DNA from: an uncultured Ruthenibacterium sp.
Lineage (GTDB): Bacteria; Bacillota; Clostridia; Oscillospirales; Ruminococcaceae
Reading direction: 5' to 3'
NCBI GenBank assembly: GCA_944386555.1
Contig: CALXBN010000058.1
Location: 1-51,860, forward strand
Length of the DNA: 51,860 nt
Shown: positions 15,637 through 23,309 of the stretch, in pieces
Position numbering within the stretch: the first letter of the stretch is position 1
Layout: each line of letters starts with the position of its first letter
The notes under the pieces: generated by a model
The model's database searches: none
Told to the model about the DNA's origin: nothing
Seen by the model: the letters and a program-made list of their open reading frames with translations, nothing else
Position numbers and translations under genes: made by a program

Positions 15637-17504
15637 GGCCTCGGCACATCCTCCGGCGCCGGGACATCCGGCGCGGCAGGGTGGAAATACCGCCACACGG
15701 CTCGCGCCGCCCGGCGGGAGACCCCCTTGGCAGCAGCCAGCTCTTCCTCGCCGGCCGCCTTCACGGCGCCCACGGTTTTGAATGCCGCCAACAGGGCCTT
15801 GCCCGTGGCGGGCCCCACGCCGGGAATCTGCTCCAGCGTGGAGGAATAGGCCCGGCTTTTCTGCAGCCGGCGGCGGTAATCGTTGGCCCAGCGGTGGGTC
15901 TCGTCCTGGATGGAAGTGATAAAGGTGAAGGGGCCGCGGTGCATGGCCAGCTCGATCTCCCGGCCGGCGCCGTCGATCAACCCCCGGGTGCGGTGGCGGT
16001 CGTCCTTCACCATGCCCATCAGGGGCACATCCGCCAGGGATGTGCCCGCCAGGGCCGCGCGCACGGCGCTGACCTGGCCGCGCCCGCCGTCCAGCAGGAT
16101 GAGGTCCGGCTTCTGGCCGAACTGGTTGGCGGTTCCCTTGTGGCTGTCGTACTCGGCGGCGCGGCGGGCCAGTGTTTCGGCCATGGAGGCATAGTCATCG
16201 GTGCCGGACACGGTTTTCATTTTGAAGCGGCGGTAGCCGGCCTTTTTGGGCTTGCCGTCCTGGAACACCACCATGCCGGCCACGCTGGTGCCGTCGCCCC
16301 AGTTGGAGATGTCATAGCTCTCGATGAGGCGGGGGCCTTCGGGCAGGCCCAGCAGATGGGCCGTCTCGTCCAGCCACTTCTGTTCCCGGGTAACCCTGCC
16401 GCTCTCCCGGGCCAGGCGGTCGAAGGCATTGGTGCGGGCCATCTCCACCAGTTTGGCTGTGTCGCCCCGCTGGGGCACGTACAGCTGCACCTTGCCGCCC
16501 CGGGTCTCGCTCAGCAGCTGCTGCAGCTCTCCCGCACCCTCGGGCAGGGCGTCCACCGCGATGCTCTTGGGGATGAACTCCTCATCTTCCAGATAATAGC
16601 GGGGCAAAAATTCACTGCGCAGCGCGTCGATGTCCTGGGTGTCCCGAAACAAAAACTCCCGCTTGTCCGTCAGACGGCCCTCCCGGAAACGCAGGATGGC
16701 CGCGCACACCGCGCTGGCCGAGCCGGCAAAGGCCAGCACATCCTGTTCGTCCACGGCACTGCGCACCACCTTCTGGCCGCGGCTGACCTTTTCAATGGCG
16801 GCGATCTGATCCCGCAGGGTAGCAGCGCGCTCAAAGTCCAGGCGCTCGGCGGCCTCGGCCATGCGTTCACGCAGCAGTTTGAGGATATCGCCCTGCCCAT
16901 GGCGAATCAGATGCAGGGCGCTGTCCACAGCCTCCCTGTACTGGGCCTGGGTAACACGTCCGCTGCACACGGCCATGCACTTGCCTATGTGGGCGTTCAG
17001 GCAGGGGCGCCCCTTGCCGATATCGGCGGGAAAGCGCCGGTTGCACCGGGGCAGGCGGAATACGTCCTGGGCCGTCTGCACCATCTCACGCACGGCGAAG
17101 GAGGAAGTATAGGGGCCGATATAGTCGGCATTTTCATCATCTTTCTGCAGGGCGGCGGAAATGCGGGGCCACGCGCCGCGGGTCACTTTCACATAGCTGT
17201 AGCCTTTATCGTCCTTGAGCAGAATATTGTACTTGGGCTTGTGCGCTTTGATCTGGCTGCATTCCAGCACCAGGGCTTCAAATTCGCTTTGGGTGACAAT
17301 GACGTCGAAATCGAAGGCGCTGTTGATCATCCGGGTCACTTTGGTATCGTGAGGCACGCCCTCGCGGAAATACTGGCTGACGCGGGTGCGCAGGCGCTTG
17401 GCCTTTCCGATGTAGATGATCCGGCCCGTTTTGTCGCGGATGATGTACACCCCCGGCAGCATCGGCAGGACCTTCGCCTTCTGCCACAGCTCGTATTTCG
17501 TCAC
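15633..17504 (-). CDS. uvrC: Excinuclease ABC subunit UvrC
   Basis: Nucleotide-excision-repair nuclease that makes both incisions. The 623-residue protein has the GIY-YIG domain (LPGVYIIRDKTGRIIYIGKA, about 16-35), four cysteines near 160-180 (LPRCNRRF, CLNAHIGKCMAVC), the UvrB-binding segment (AERLDFERAATLRDQI), the RNase H-like nuclease (SYDISNWGDGTSVAGMVVF; PDLILLDGGRGQVSA) and the C-terminal helix-hairpin-helix (IPGVGPATGKALLAAF). Start is GTG 17504 with GGGAGGG upstream. The ptsH terminator lies between ptsH and this gene; no strong separate promoter was noticed. Confidence 0.96.
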   Translation of the reverse strand: MTKYELWQKAKVLPMLPGVYIIRDKTGRIIYIGKAKRLRTRVSQYFREGVPHDTKVTRMINSAFDFDVIVTQSEFEALVLECSQIKAHKPKYNILLKDDKGYSYVKVTRGAWPRISAALQKDDENADYIGPYTSSFAVREMVQTAQDVFRLPRCNRRFPADIGKGRPCLNAHIGKCMAVCSGRVTQAQYREAVDSALHLIRHGQGDILKLLRERMAEAAERLDFERAATLRDQIAAIEKVSRGQKVVRSAVDEQDVLAFAGSASAVCAAILRFREGRLTDKREFLFRDTQDIDALRSEFLPRYYLEDEEFIPKSIAVDALPEGAGELQQLLSETRGGKVQLYVPQRGDTAKLVEMARTNAFDRLARESGRVTREQKWLDETAHLLGLPEGPRLIESYDISNWGDGTSVAGMVVFQDGKPKKAGYRRFKMKTVSGTDDYASMAETLARRAAEYDSHKGTANQFGQKPDLILLDGGRGQVSAVRAALAGTSLADVPLMGMVKDDRHRTRGLIDGAGREIELAMHRGPFTFITSIQDETHRWANDYRRRLQKSRAYSSTLEQIPGVGPATGKALLAAFKTVGAVKAAGEEELAAAKGVSRRAARAVWRYFHPAAPDVPAPEDVPRP

Positions 17505-17529
17505 AGTATCCCTCCCCGCTGCCGGCTAC

Positions 17530-17562
17530 AAAAAAATGCGCCGTCTGCTCAGAACGGCGCAT
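17530..17562 (-). terminator. Intrinsic terminator of ptsH
   Basis: Nine-bp stem ATGCGCCGT/ACGGCGCAT (17554-17562 with 17536-17544) with a 9-nt loop, then T residues on the minus strand, 18 bp after the ptsH stop. Confidence 0.9.
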
Positions 17563-17580
17563 TGTTCGCTTGCGGCTTGC

Positions 17581-17844
17581 TTATTCGCTGAAACCGGAGT
17601 TGACCAGTTTGATCAGGCCTTCCACGGCGGCCTGCTCATCGGGGCCGTCGGCAATGATACGGATGGTGGTGCCGCCTACGATGCCCAGGCTCAGCACACC
17701 CAGCAGGCTCTTGGCGTTCACGCGGCGCTCTTCCTTCTCCACCCAGATGGAGGACTTGAACTCGTTGGCCTTCTGGATAAAGAACGTAGCGGGACGGGCG
17801 TGCAGGCCCACCTGATTCTCAACGGTAACTTCTTTCACAAACAT
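17581..17844 (-). CDS. ptsH: HPr phosphocarrier protein
   Basis: Carries phosphate from enzyme I to sugar-specific PTS EIIA proteins and, when phosphorylated at Ser46, acts as CcpA corepressor in Firmicutes. The 87-residue protein has His15 in GLHARPA and Ser46 in NAKSLLGVLSLG. Having His15 makes it HPr and not Crh, where that residue is replaced. It is a lone gene here, with its own promoter and terminator and no ptsI beside it. ATG at 17844 is preceded by AGGAGCG. Confidence 0.93.
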   Translation of the reverse strand: MFVKEVTVENQVGLHARPATFFIQKANEFKSSIWVEKEERRVNAKSLLGVLSLGIVGGTTIRIIADGPDEQAAVEGLIKLVNSGFSE

Positions 17845-17891
17845 AACAAACGCTCCTAAACAGTTATAATATGTGTGCCTTTTATCAATAT

Positions 17892-17919
17892 TCTATACCA
17901 TTCACCCTCGCCGCGTCAA
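17892..17919 (-). promoter_or_regulatory. Candidate promoter of ptsH
   Basis: TTGACG (17914-17919), 16-bp spacer, TATAGA (17892-17897) on the minus strand, about 48 bp before the ptsH start. Confidence 0.55.
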
Positions 17920-17947
17920 CATTTTCGCAAGAATTGGCGCAATTTCT

Positions 17948-17968
17948 CCAACCTTGTGCAAAGGTTGG
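17948..17968. repeat. Inverted repeat in the trmD-ptsH intergenic region
   Basis: CCAACCTT and AAGGTTGG separated by 5 nt, 28 bp upstream of the ptsH -35 and 84 bp after the trmD stop. No T-run follows on either strand, so it is a weak terminator candidate and could be an operator. The rest of this 207-bp gap holds only the ptsH promoter. Confidence 0.5.
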
Positions 17969-18051
17969 CCTTCGGCAGGGCATTCCTTGTAGAAAATCAC
18001 CAAATTGTTTTCAACATTATGGGCGGTTTGCACAAACTTCAATCGGGAACT

Positions 18052-18816
18052 TTATGGACTTTCCCCATTGACTTTTTTTGCTTTTTTCTTCTCCGGTTCG
18101 GGCGGATGGCTGTCCAGATAGGCCTGATACAGGTCGGGCCGGCGTTCCCGGGTGCGCTGCAGGGACTGTTGCCGGCGCCAGGCAGCAATATTGGCATGAT
18201 GGCCGCTCAGCAGCACCTCGGGCACACGGCAGCCATGCCACACCTCGGGGCGGCTGTACTGCGGGTATTCCAGCAGGCCGGAGTAATAGCTCTCCTCCTG
18301 ATAGCCTTCGGGGCTGGCCAGCACACCCGGGCACAGGCGGAATACGCTGTCCGCCACCACCAGGGCCCCCAGCTCGCCGCCGGTGAGCACATAGTCCCCT
18401 ATGCTGATCTCCTCGTCGGCCAGCGCGTCGATCACCCGCTGGTCCACCCCTTCATAGTGGCCGCACACCAGCAGCAGGCTGTCATAGCCGGCCAGGCGTT
18501 TGCAGGTCTCCTCGTTGAGGGTGGCCCCGCCGGCAGTAAGGAAAATGACGTGCGGCCGGGGCCGGCCGGTGTCCTGCACCTGGCGGATGATGTCCACACA
18601 GCAGTCATAGATCGGCTGGGCCTGCATCACCATGCCCGGCCCGCCGCCGTAGGGGTAGTCGTCCACCTGACGCTGTTTATTTAAGGTATAGTCCCGGATC
18701 TGATGGCAGGCAAACTCAATATGCCCTCGCCGGGCCGCCCGGCCGATGATGCTCTCCTCCAGCACCGCCCGGCACATCTCCGGGAACAGCGTGGCAATAT
18801 CAATGCGCAGGCCCAT
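18052..18816 (-). CDS. trmD: tRNA (guanine-37-N1) methyltransferase
   Basis: Makes m1G37 in tRNA and prevents +1 frameshifting. The 254-residue protein has the knotted SPOUT SAM site (LLLVCGHYEGVDQRV and SIGDYVLTGGELGAL) and the family's early YGGGPGMVM. ATG at 18816 is taken; an adjoining GTG (18819) would add one residue. The rimM stop TGA shares a base with this ATG, so the two are coupled. A lysine-rich tail (EKKKAKK) ends the protein. Confidence 0.96.
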   Translation of the reverse strand: MGLRIDIATLFPEMCRAVLEESIIGRAARRGHIEFACHQIRDYTLNKQRQVDDYPYGGGPGMVMQAQPIYDCCVDIIRQVQDTGRPRPHVIFLTAGGATLNEETCKRLAGYDSLLLVCGHYEGVDQRVIDALADEEISIGDYVLTGGELGALVVADSVFRLCPGVLASPEGYQEESYYSGLLEYPQYSRPEVWHGCRVPEVLLSGHHANIAAWRRQQSLQRTRERRPDLYQAYLDSHPPEPEKKKAKKVNGESP

Positions 18817-19361
18817 CACCGGCCCTCCCCCGGCGCCTGATCGCCGTTTTCCGCCGGGCCGAACATGCCCGGAATGGGCCGCACATAGACGGCCCCCTCC
18901 TCCGGCGCCAGGCGCACCAGGAATTCCGCCACCGCAGGGAACAGGTATTCGGCGCCGGCGGCGTCCCGCACAGTATACACGTCGCTGGCCGCCGGGTGGC
19001 TGATGGCCGCCACATCACCGTATACCCGGCCTGTGTCGGCATCCACCACCCTGCAGCCGATGATATCCTGCACATAATAGCGCCCTTCCGGCAGGGGGGC
19101 GTCGGCCCGGTCAAAATAGGCCACCCTGCGCACATAGGGCCGGGCGGCGTCCAGGCTGTCCACGCCGGCCAGCTTTACCAGGCACATACCCTTGTGGATA
19201 CGCACGGTCTCGATGGCTTTCCCGCCGCCGCCGTCGGCGGTGAAAAACAGCCGGGGCAGCGCGGCGATGAACTCCGGCCCGTCGGCCCAGGGGTACAGCT
19301 TCAGCTCGCCCGTCACCCCATGGGTGGTAACAAACTCGCCCGCTTCCAGGTATCGCTTCAT
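18816..19361 (-). CDS. rimM: 16S rRNA processing/ribosome maturation protein RimM
   Basis: Assembly factor for the 30S head that binds S19. The 181-residue protein begins MKRYLEAGEFVTTHGVTGELKL in the usual way, has the beta-barrel N-domain and the PRC-barrel C-domain (YVQDIIGCRVVDADTG, YLFPAVAEFLV). ATG at 19361 has GAAGGAGAA 7 nt before it. It overlaps trmD. In most Firmicutes this pair follows rpsP and a KH-domain gene; here a pentapeptide-repeat gene precedes it. Confidence 0.92.
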   Translation of the reverse strand: MKRYLEAGEFVTTHGVTGELKLYPWADGPEFIAALPRLFFTADGGGGKAIETVRIHKGMCLVKLAGVDSLDAARPYVRRVAYFDRADAPLPEGRYYVQDIIGCRVVDADTGRVYGDVAAISHPAASDVYTVRDAAGAEYLFPAVAEFLVRLAPEEGAVYVRPIPGMFGPAENGDQAPGEGR

Positions 19362-19422
19362 GACATTCTCCTTCCCGCGCAGCGCGCCGCGCCGGGTTGT
19401 TGTTTGTGCCGTGCCGGTGCGC

Positions 19423-20079
19423 TCAAACGATCTCCACACCCAGCAGGCGAGCCAGTTCGCAGGCCTGCAGGGCCGTCACTTTCGCCCCCCGCAGCTCACC
19501 GCCGGCCAGGGCAATGCCCTCAATCTCACAGCCCGTCAGATCCTGCCCCTTCAGGGCGGTGCGGCTGAAATTGGCGCCCCGCAGGTCGCATCCGGCAAAG
19601 GCAAAGGAACCCCTGGCCCGCCAGGCACTCAGTTCGGCGCCGGCCAGGCGGCAGTTTTCAAAGGAAACGCCGCGCACCGAGGCCTCGGCGAAGGCAGCCT
19701 GTTCGGCCACGCAATCGGCAAAGCGCACTTCTTCCAGCACACAGCCGGTGAAGTTGGCCCCGGACAGCTTGCAGTCCCGCAGCTCACAGCGGCGCAACGC
19801 GGCGTCCAGGGCATGCACGCCGGACAGATCGCAGCCTTTCAGCACACAATCCCGCAGATAGATGCGGTCCATCCGCAGCCCGGCCAGGCGGCAGCCTGTC
19901 AGCAGGCAGCCCCGCAGCTCGGCGCCTTCCAGGCTCAGGCCGGCGGCCTGCTGGCCGGAGAAGGCGTAACCCTCCAGGGCGCCGCCGCCGCCGCCGGCCA
20001 TGGCCAGTGCCTCCGCCAGCGGGATGTCCCGCTCCAGGCGGGCAGTGTCCAGCCGGGGCGGCTGGATGGTCATTGCCAT
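19423..20079 (-). CDS. Pentapeptide-repeat protein
   Basis: The 218-residue product is built of repeated A(D/N/E)LxxC-like pentads such as GANFTGCVLEEVRF, GCDLSGVHALDAAL and GCDLRGANFSRTAL, which fold into a right-handed quadrilateral beta-helix. An unusual number of cysteines fill the repeat positions. Members include gyrase protectors (Qnr, MfpA), but most have unknown roles and nothing here points to gyrase. ATG at 20079 has AAAGGAG upstream. It lies 61 bp before rimM on the same strand and may share its transcript. Confidence 0.88.
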   Translation of the reverse strand: MAMTIQPPRLDTARLERDIPLAEALAMAGGGGGALEGYAFSGQQAAGLSLEGAELRGCLLTGCRLAGLRMDRIYLRDCVLKGCDLSGVHALDAALRRCELRDCKLSGANFTGCVLEEVRFADCVAEQAAFAEASVRGVSFENCRLAGAELSAWRARGSFAFAGCDLRGANFSRTALKGQDLTGCEIEGIALAGGELRGAKVTALQACELARLLGVEIV

Positions 20080-20135
20080 CGTTTTGCACTCCTTTGCGAA
20101 AATGGCCCGGCGGGCCGCCGCGCGCGGCCCGCCGT

Positions 20136-20276
20136 TCAGTGAATGTTCGGGCGGCGGGCGCCCCGGCGGGCGAAGGCCAGGCCGATGGCGCTGAACACCA
20201 CGGCCGCAATGGATACCGCGGTACCCACCGCTCCCAGAATGAATCCGACCAAACCGAACGCTTTGCCTTTTCTCAT
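20136..20276 (-). CDS. Small membrane protein, 46 residues, unknown function
   Basis: Short gene with an AAAAGGAGC ribosome-binding site before ATG 20276. The product starts MRKGKAFG, has one long hydrophobic stretch (LVGFILGAVGTAVSIAAV continuing to about residue 35) that can span the membrane once or as a short hairpin, and ends with a basic tail (ARRGARRPNIH). This charge pattern fits a true membrane protein. It follows ppa's terminator and precedes the pentapeptide gene; a GC-rich inverted repeat lies just after its stop. I do not recognise a family. Confidence 0.6.
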   Translation of the reverse strand: MRKGKAFGLVGFILGAVGTAVSIAAVVFSAIGLAFARRGARRPNIH

Positions 20277-20402
20277 GGGATCACAGCTCCTTTTGCGTGG
20301 CCGGCCCGTGCCGGCATGGATAATACGGCCAAGGCAGCGTTTGCGCGCCGCTTCGCCCCCAATACAACTGTATTATACCCCAATCTCCCGCCCGGCGCAA
20401 GG

Positions 20403-20436
20403 AAAACCGCCCCGCCTGCACAATGTGCAGCGGGGC
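20403..20436 (-). terminator. Intrinsic terminator of ppa
   Basis: A 12-13-bp stem with one bulge and an AAT-type loop (20409-20436) is followed on the minus strand by GG and four T residues, 15 bp after the ppa stop. Confidence 0.75.
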
Positions 20437-20450
20437 GCCCTTGGGCGGGT

Positions 20451-20987
20451 TTACCGGCAGAATTTTTCGATGTAGGCATCCAGGCACTTCTGGATGATGG
20501 CACGGGCGGCTTCGGGGCCCTGTTCCTCATCCACCACGGTCTCCTTGCCTTCCAGGTTCTTGTACACGCTGAAAAAGTGGCGCATTTCGGTGAAGATATG
20601 GCCCGGCAGCTCGGCGATATCACGGTAGGTATTGTACACCGGATCATTAAAAGGGATGGCAATGATTTTTTCATCCAGCTTGCCCTGGTCCCGCATGGTG
20701 ATGACGCCGATGGGGTAGCAGCGCACCAGGCTGAGGGGCGCCAGCGTCTCGCTGGAAAGCACCAGCACGTCCAGCGGGTCGCCGTCATCGGCAAACGTGC
20801 GGGGGATCAGCCCGTAGTTGGCCGGGTAATGGGTTGAGGTGTACAGGATGCGGTCCAGGATCAGATGGCCGGTCTCCTTGTCCAGCTCGTACTTTTTCTT
20901 CGAGCCCTTTTCGATTTCGATCACCGCGATAAAGTCGTCGGGGTTGATGCGCGAAGGGCTGATGTCGTGCCAAATATTCGATGCCAT
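20451..20987 (-). CDS. ppa: Inorganic pyrophosphatase (family I)
   Basis: Hydrolyses pyrophosphate and so drives biosynthesis. The 178-residue protein carries the family I signature DDGDPLDVLVL with its metal-binding aspartates, plus IEIEKGSKKKYELDKETG and YPANYGLIPRT around the active site. Start ATG at 20987 has AGGAGGAAATG upstream. Its promoter overlaps the stop codon of the preceding PHP gene, and the leader contains a perfect 9-bp inverted repeat. The terminator follows directly, so ppa is probably a single-gene unit. Confidence 0.95.
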   Translation of the reverse strand: MASNIWHDISPSRINPDDFIAVIEIEKGSKKKYELDKETGHLILDRILYTSTHYPANYGLIPRTFADDGDPLDVLVLSSETLAPLSLVRCYPIGVITMRDQGKLDEKIIAIPFNDPVYNTYRDIAELPGHIFTEMRHFFSVYKNLEGKETVVDEEQGPEAARAIIQKCLDAYIEKFCR

Positions 20988-21022
20988 AGCATTTCCTCCT
21001 GCCGCAGCTGCGCTGCAATACT

Positions 21023-21056
21023 TGCATTGCGATTCTTGTGAAATACACGCAATGCA
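21023..21056. repeat. Perfect 9-bp inverted repeat in the ppa leader
   Basis: TGCATTGCG (21023-21031) and CGCAATGCA (21048-21056), 16 nt apart. It lies downstream of the -10 and upstream of the ribosome-binding site, so it will be transcribed and could act as an RNA hairpin or as an operator. Confidence 0.75.
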
Positions 21057-21076
21057 TCTCTGATTTACACAAAGTT

Positions 21077-21104
21077 ATCATAACAGGTTTGTGCAATCTG
21101 TCAA
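21077..21104 (-). promoter_or_regulatory. Promoter of ppa
   Basis: TTGACA (21099-21104), 16-bp spacer, TATGAT (21077-21082) on the minus strand. The stop codon of the upstream PHP gene (21101-21103) is inside the -35. Confidence 0.8.
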
Positions 21105-21916
21105 GAGGTTTGAGGCGATTCCAGGGGTTCGTCCACAAATTTTCCGTCCCGAAGCACCGCCAGGCTGTCAAAGCCCGCCCTGCGCAGCAGCACCCTGCCC
21201 GGAGCGAACCAGTAATCCAGCGCAGCGGTCTCGTGGGCGTCGGCATTGATGGTGACCCGCCCGCCCCGCCGGGCCAGGTGCCGCAGAAGGAAGAGCGCCG
21301 GATAAGGCCGGCGGCGGTAGCCACGGAACAACCCGCCTGTGTTCAGTTCCACAATGCAGCCTGCGTCAATGCACGCATCCAGGGCCTCCAGGGCCAGGCG
21401 GCGGTAAGCCGAAGCATTTTCGTCAAACAGACATCCCCCGGCATTGTTTTTACAGATCAGGTCAAAATGGCCGATCACCTGCGGGCGCCAGCGCCCGGCG
21501 CAGTCGGCCACGGCGGCATAATAAGCCTTCACTGCCGCGCCGGCGCCGCCCAGGCGGGGCAGGTTGGCCGCAAAGCGCGCCGGTTGATCATCCACAGCGC
21601 ACAGGGCGCCGTCCGCCGCAGGCAGGTAGTGCACCGAGCCGATGATGTAGTCGTAGTCCGCCCGGCGGGCGGTGGGGGCCTCCCGGTCCTGCTCCAGGCC
21701 CACGGCCACCCGGATGCGCCCGGCATACGCAGCCTGCAGGGCCCGCAGGGCAGCCAGGTAAGCTTCTTCGTCCAGCGGGATCACCGGGTCCTTGTGGGCG
21801 GAAAAGCCAATATCCGAAAAGCCCAGCGCCAGGGCCGCCTCGATCATTTCCCGCGGGGTATTTCCGCCGTCACAGAACGTGGTGTGGTTGTGGCTGCCGG
21901 ACAGTCCGCCGCTCAC
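21101..21916 (-). CDS. PHP-domain phosphatase, histidinol-phosphatase (HisK)-like
   Basis: A 271-residue metal-dependent phosphoesterase of the PHP superfamily. The first metal motif is SHNHTTFCDGG at residues about 8-18; later ones are GSVHYLP, GHFDLI and TINADAH. The order matches HisK-type histidinol-phosphatases, which act in histidine synthesis. No his genes are near, so another phosphate ester is possible. Start GTG 21916 overlaps the pepT stop (GTGA) and has GGGAGG before it. The stop codon is embedded in the ppa promoter. Confidence 0.82.
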   Translation of the reverse strand: MSGGLSGSHNHTTFCDGGNTPREMIEAALALGFSDIGFSAHKDPVIPLDEEAYLAALRALQAAYAGRIRVAVGLEQDREAPTARRADYDYIIGSVHYLPAADGALCAVDDQPARFAANLPRLGGAGAAVKAYYAAVADCAGRWRPQVIGHFDLICKNNAGGCLFDENASAYRRLALEALDACIDAGCIVELNTGGLFRGYRRRPYPALFLLRHLARRGGRVTINADAHETAALDYWFAPGRVLLRRAGFDSLAVLRDGKFVDEPLESPQTS

Positions 21917-23148
21917 AGGGCCTCCCGGTCGGTGCGGGCATACAGGCCCGCCAGGTTCACAATGGCCTGGACGGCCTGGTCCATCTTTTCGGCGGTAATG
22001 CACTCGCAGGGGCCGTGGTAATGAAAGCCGCCGGTGCCCATATTGGGACAGGGCAGCCCCATGTAGGACAGGTTGCAGCCGTCGGTGCCGCCCCGGATGG
22101 GCTCTGTGACAGGCTCTACCCCGGCCATGCGCCAGGCAGCGCGGGCGTTTTCAATCAAATGCATGCAGGGCCGCACCAGCTCGGCCATATTGTAATAGGT
22201 ATCGCTGAGCTTCACCCGCACCACCGCCTTGGGATACTGTGCCTGCAAGGTCTCGGCGCAGCGCAGCAGCAGGGCTTTGCGCTCTTCAAACCGCCGGCGG
22301 TCGTGGTCGCGGATGATGTACTGGGCCGTGGCCCGGGCGGCGGTGCCGTTCACGGCTTCCTGGAAGAAAAACCCCTGGTAGCCGTCGGTGTGCTCGGGGC
22401 GCTCGTCCGCTGGCAGCATGGCGTCCAGCCGGGCCAGCAGGGTCAGGGCGTTCACCAGTTTGCTCTTGCCGCTGCCCGGGTGCACGGCCACGCCGGCAAC
22501 GGTGACGCTGGCCGCGGCGGCATTGAAATTCTCGTATTCGATACCCCCCACGTCACCGCCGTCCATGGTGTAGGCGTAGTCGGCCCCGAAAGCGTCCAAA
22601 TCGAAATGCGCCGTGCCCCGGCCCACTTCCTCGTCGGGGGTAAACGCCACACAAATGCGCCCGTGGGGCAGCCGCTCTTCCACCAGGCGCTGGCAAGCGG
22701 TCATGATCTCGGCGATGCCCGCCTTGTCGTCGGCGCCCAGCAGGGTATCACCGCTGGCGGTAATCAGCGTCTGGCCGGCCAGCTCCTTCATATGGGGATA
22801 ATCTTCCAGCGAGATGACCGTCCCACCCTCGGGCAGGTGCACGTCGGCACCGTCATAATTCCGATGGACAATCGGCCGGACATTCCGGCCGCTGTAGGCC
22901 GGGGCGGTGTCCATGTGGGCCACAAAGCCGATGGCCGGGGCCTTTTCGCAGCCGGGGGCGGCGTCGAAAGCGGCGTACACATAACCGGTATCGGACATCG
23001 TGACACTGTCGGCGCCGATGGCGCGCAGCTCATCGGCCAGGCGGCGGGCCAGGTCCAGCTGCCGGGCAGTGGAAGGGCTGGCGCCGCTCTCCTCATCCGA
23101 AGTAGTCCACACGGCGGCATAGTCCAAAAGACGCTGATAGGCGCGCAT
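21913..23148 (-). CDS. pepT: Peptidase T (tripeptidase)
   Basis: Zinc aminopeptidase of family M20 that removes N-terminal residues from tripeptides in the cytoplasm. The 411-residue product has the ligands in VAHMDTAP (His78, Asp80), GADDKAG and FTPDEEVG, plus VHPGSGKSK and the final GGFHYHG, all typical of PepT. ATG at 23148 has GAGGAA upstream. A good sigma-A promoter (23207-23235) drives it. It is coupled to the PHP phosphatase by a 4-base overlap. Confidence 0.95.
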   Translation of the reverse strand: MRAYQRLLDYAAVWTTSDEESGASPSTARQLDLARRLADELRAIGADSVTMSDTGYVYAAFDAAPGCEKAPAIGFVAHMDTAPAYSGRNVRPIVHRNYDGADVHLPEGGTVISLEDYPHMKELAGQTLITASGDTLLGADDKAGIAEIMTACQRLVEERLPHGRICVAFTPDEEVGRGTAHFDLDAFGADYAYTMDGGDVGGIEYENFNAAAASVTVAGVAVHPGSGKSKLVNALTLLARLDAMLPADERPEHTDGYQGFFFQEAVNGTAARATAQYIIRDHDRRRFEERKALLLRCAETLQAQYPKAVVRVKLSDTYYNMAELVRPCMHLIENARAAWRMAGVEPVTEPIRGGTDGCNLSYMGLPCPNMGTGGFHYHGPCECITAEKMDQAVQAIVNLAGLYARTDREAL

Positions 23149-23206
23149 TGTAAAAATTCCTCATTTCTATTGTAAATTGCCCCTGCAGGGGGTATGATGT
23201 GATTAG

Positions 23207-23235
23207 ATTATAATCCTGCCGCGGCCCACCGTCAA
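23207..23235 (-). promoter_or_regulatory. Promoter of pepT (with possible shared divergent -10)
   Basis: TTGACG (23230-23235), 17-bp spacer, TATAAT (23207-23212) on the minus strand. The -10 lies in the self-complementary ATTATAAT (23207-23214), so TATAAT can also be read on the plus strand. A separate plus-strand candidate for the lipoprotein gene is TTGTAA (23170-23175), 17 bp, TATGAT (23193-23198). Confidence 0.75.
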
Positions 23236-23273
23236 CCGAACAGCCCGGCCTCACCAGAAAGGAAGTGCCCTTG

Positions 23274-23309
23274 ATGAAACACACCGCAAAGATGAAACAC
23301 ACCGCAAAG
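23274..23309 (+). repeat. Perfect 18-bp tandem duplication at the start of the lipoprotein gene
   Basis: Two identical 18-bp units (23274-23291 and 23292-23309), each starting with ATG and coding MKHTAK. The second ATG could also initiate, though the ribosome-binding site is properly placed for the first. Confidence 0.95.
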
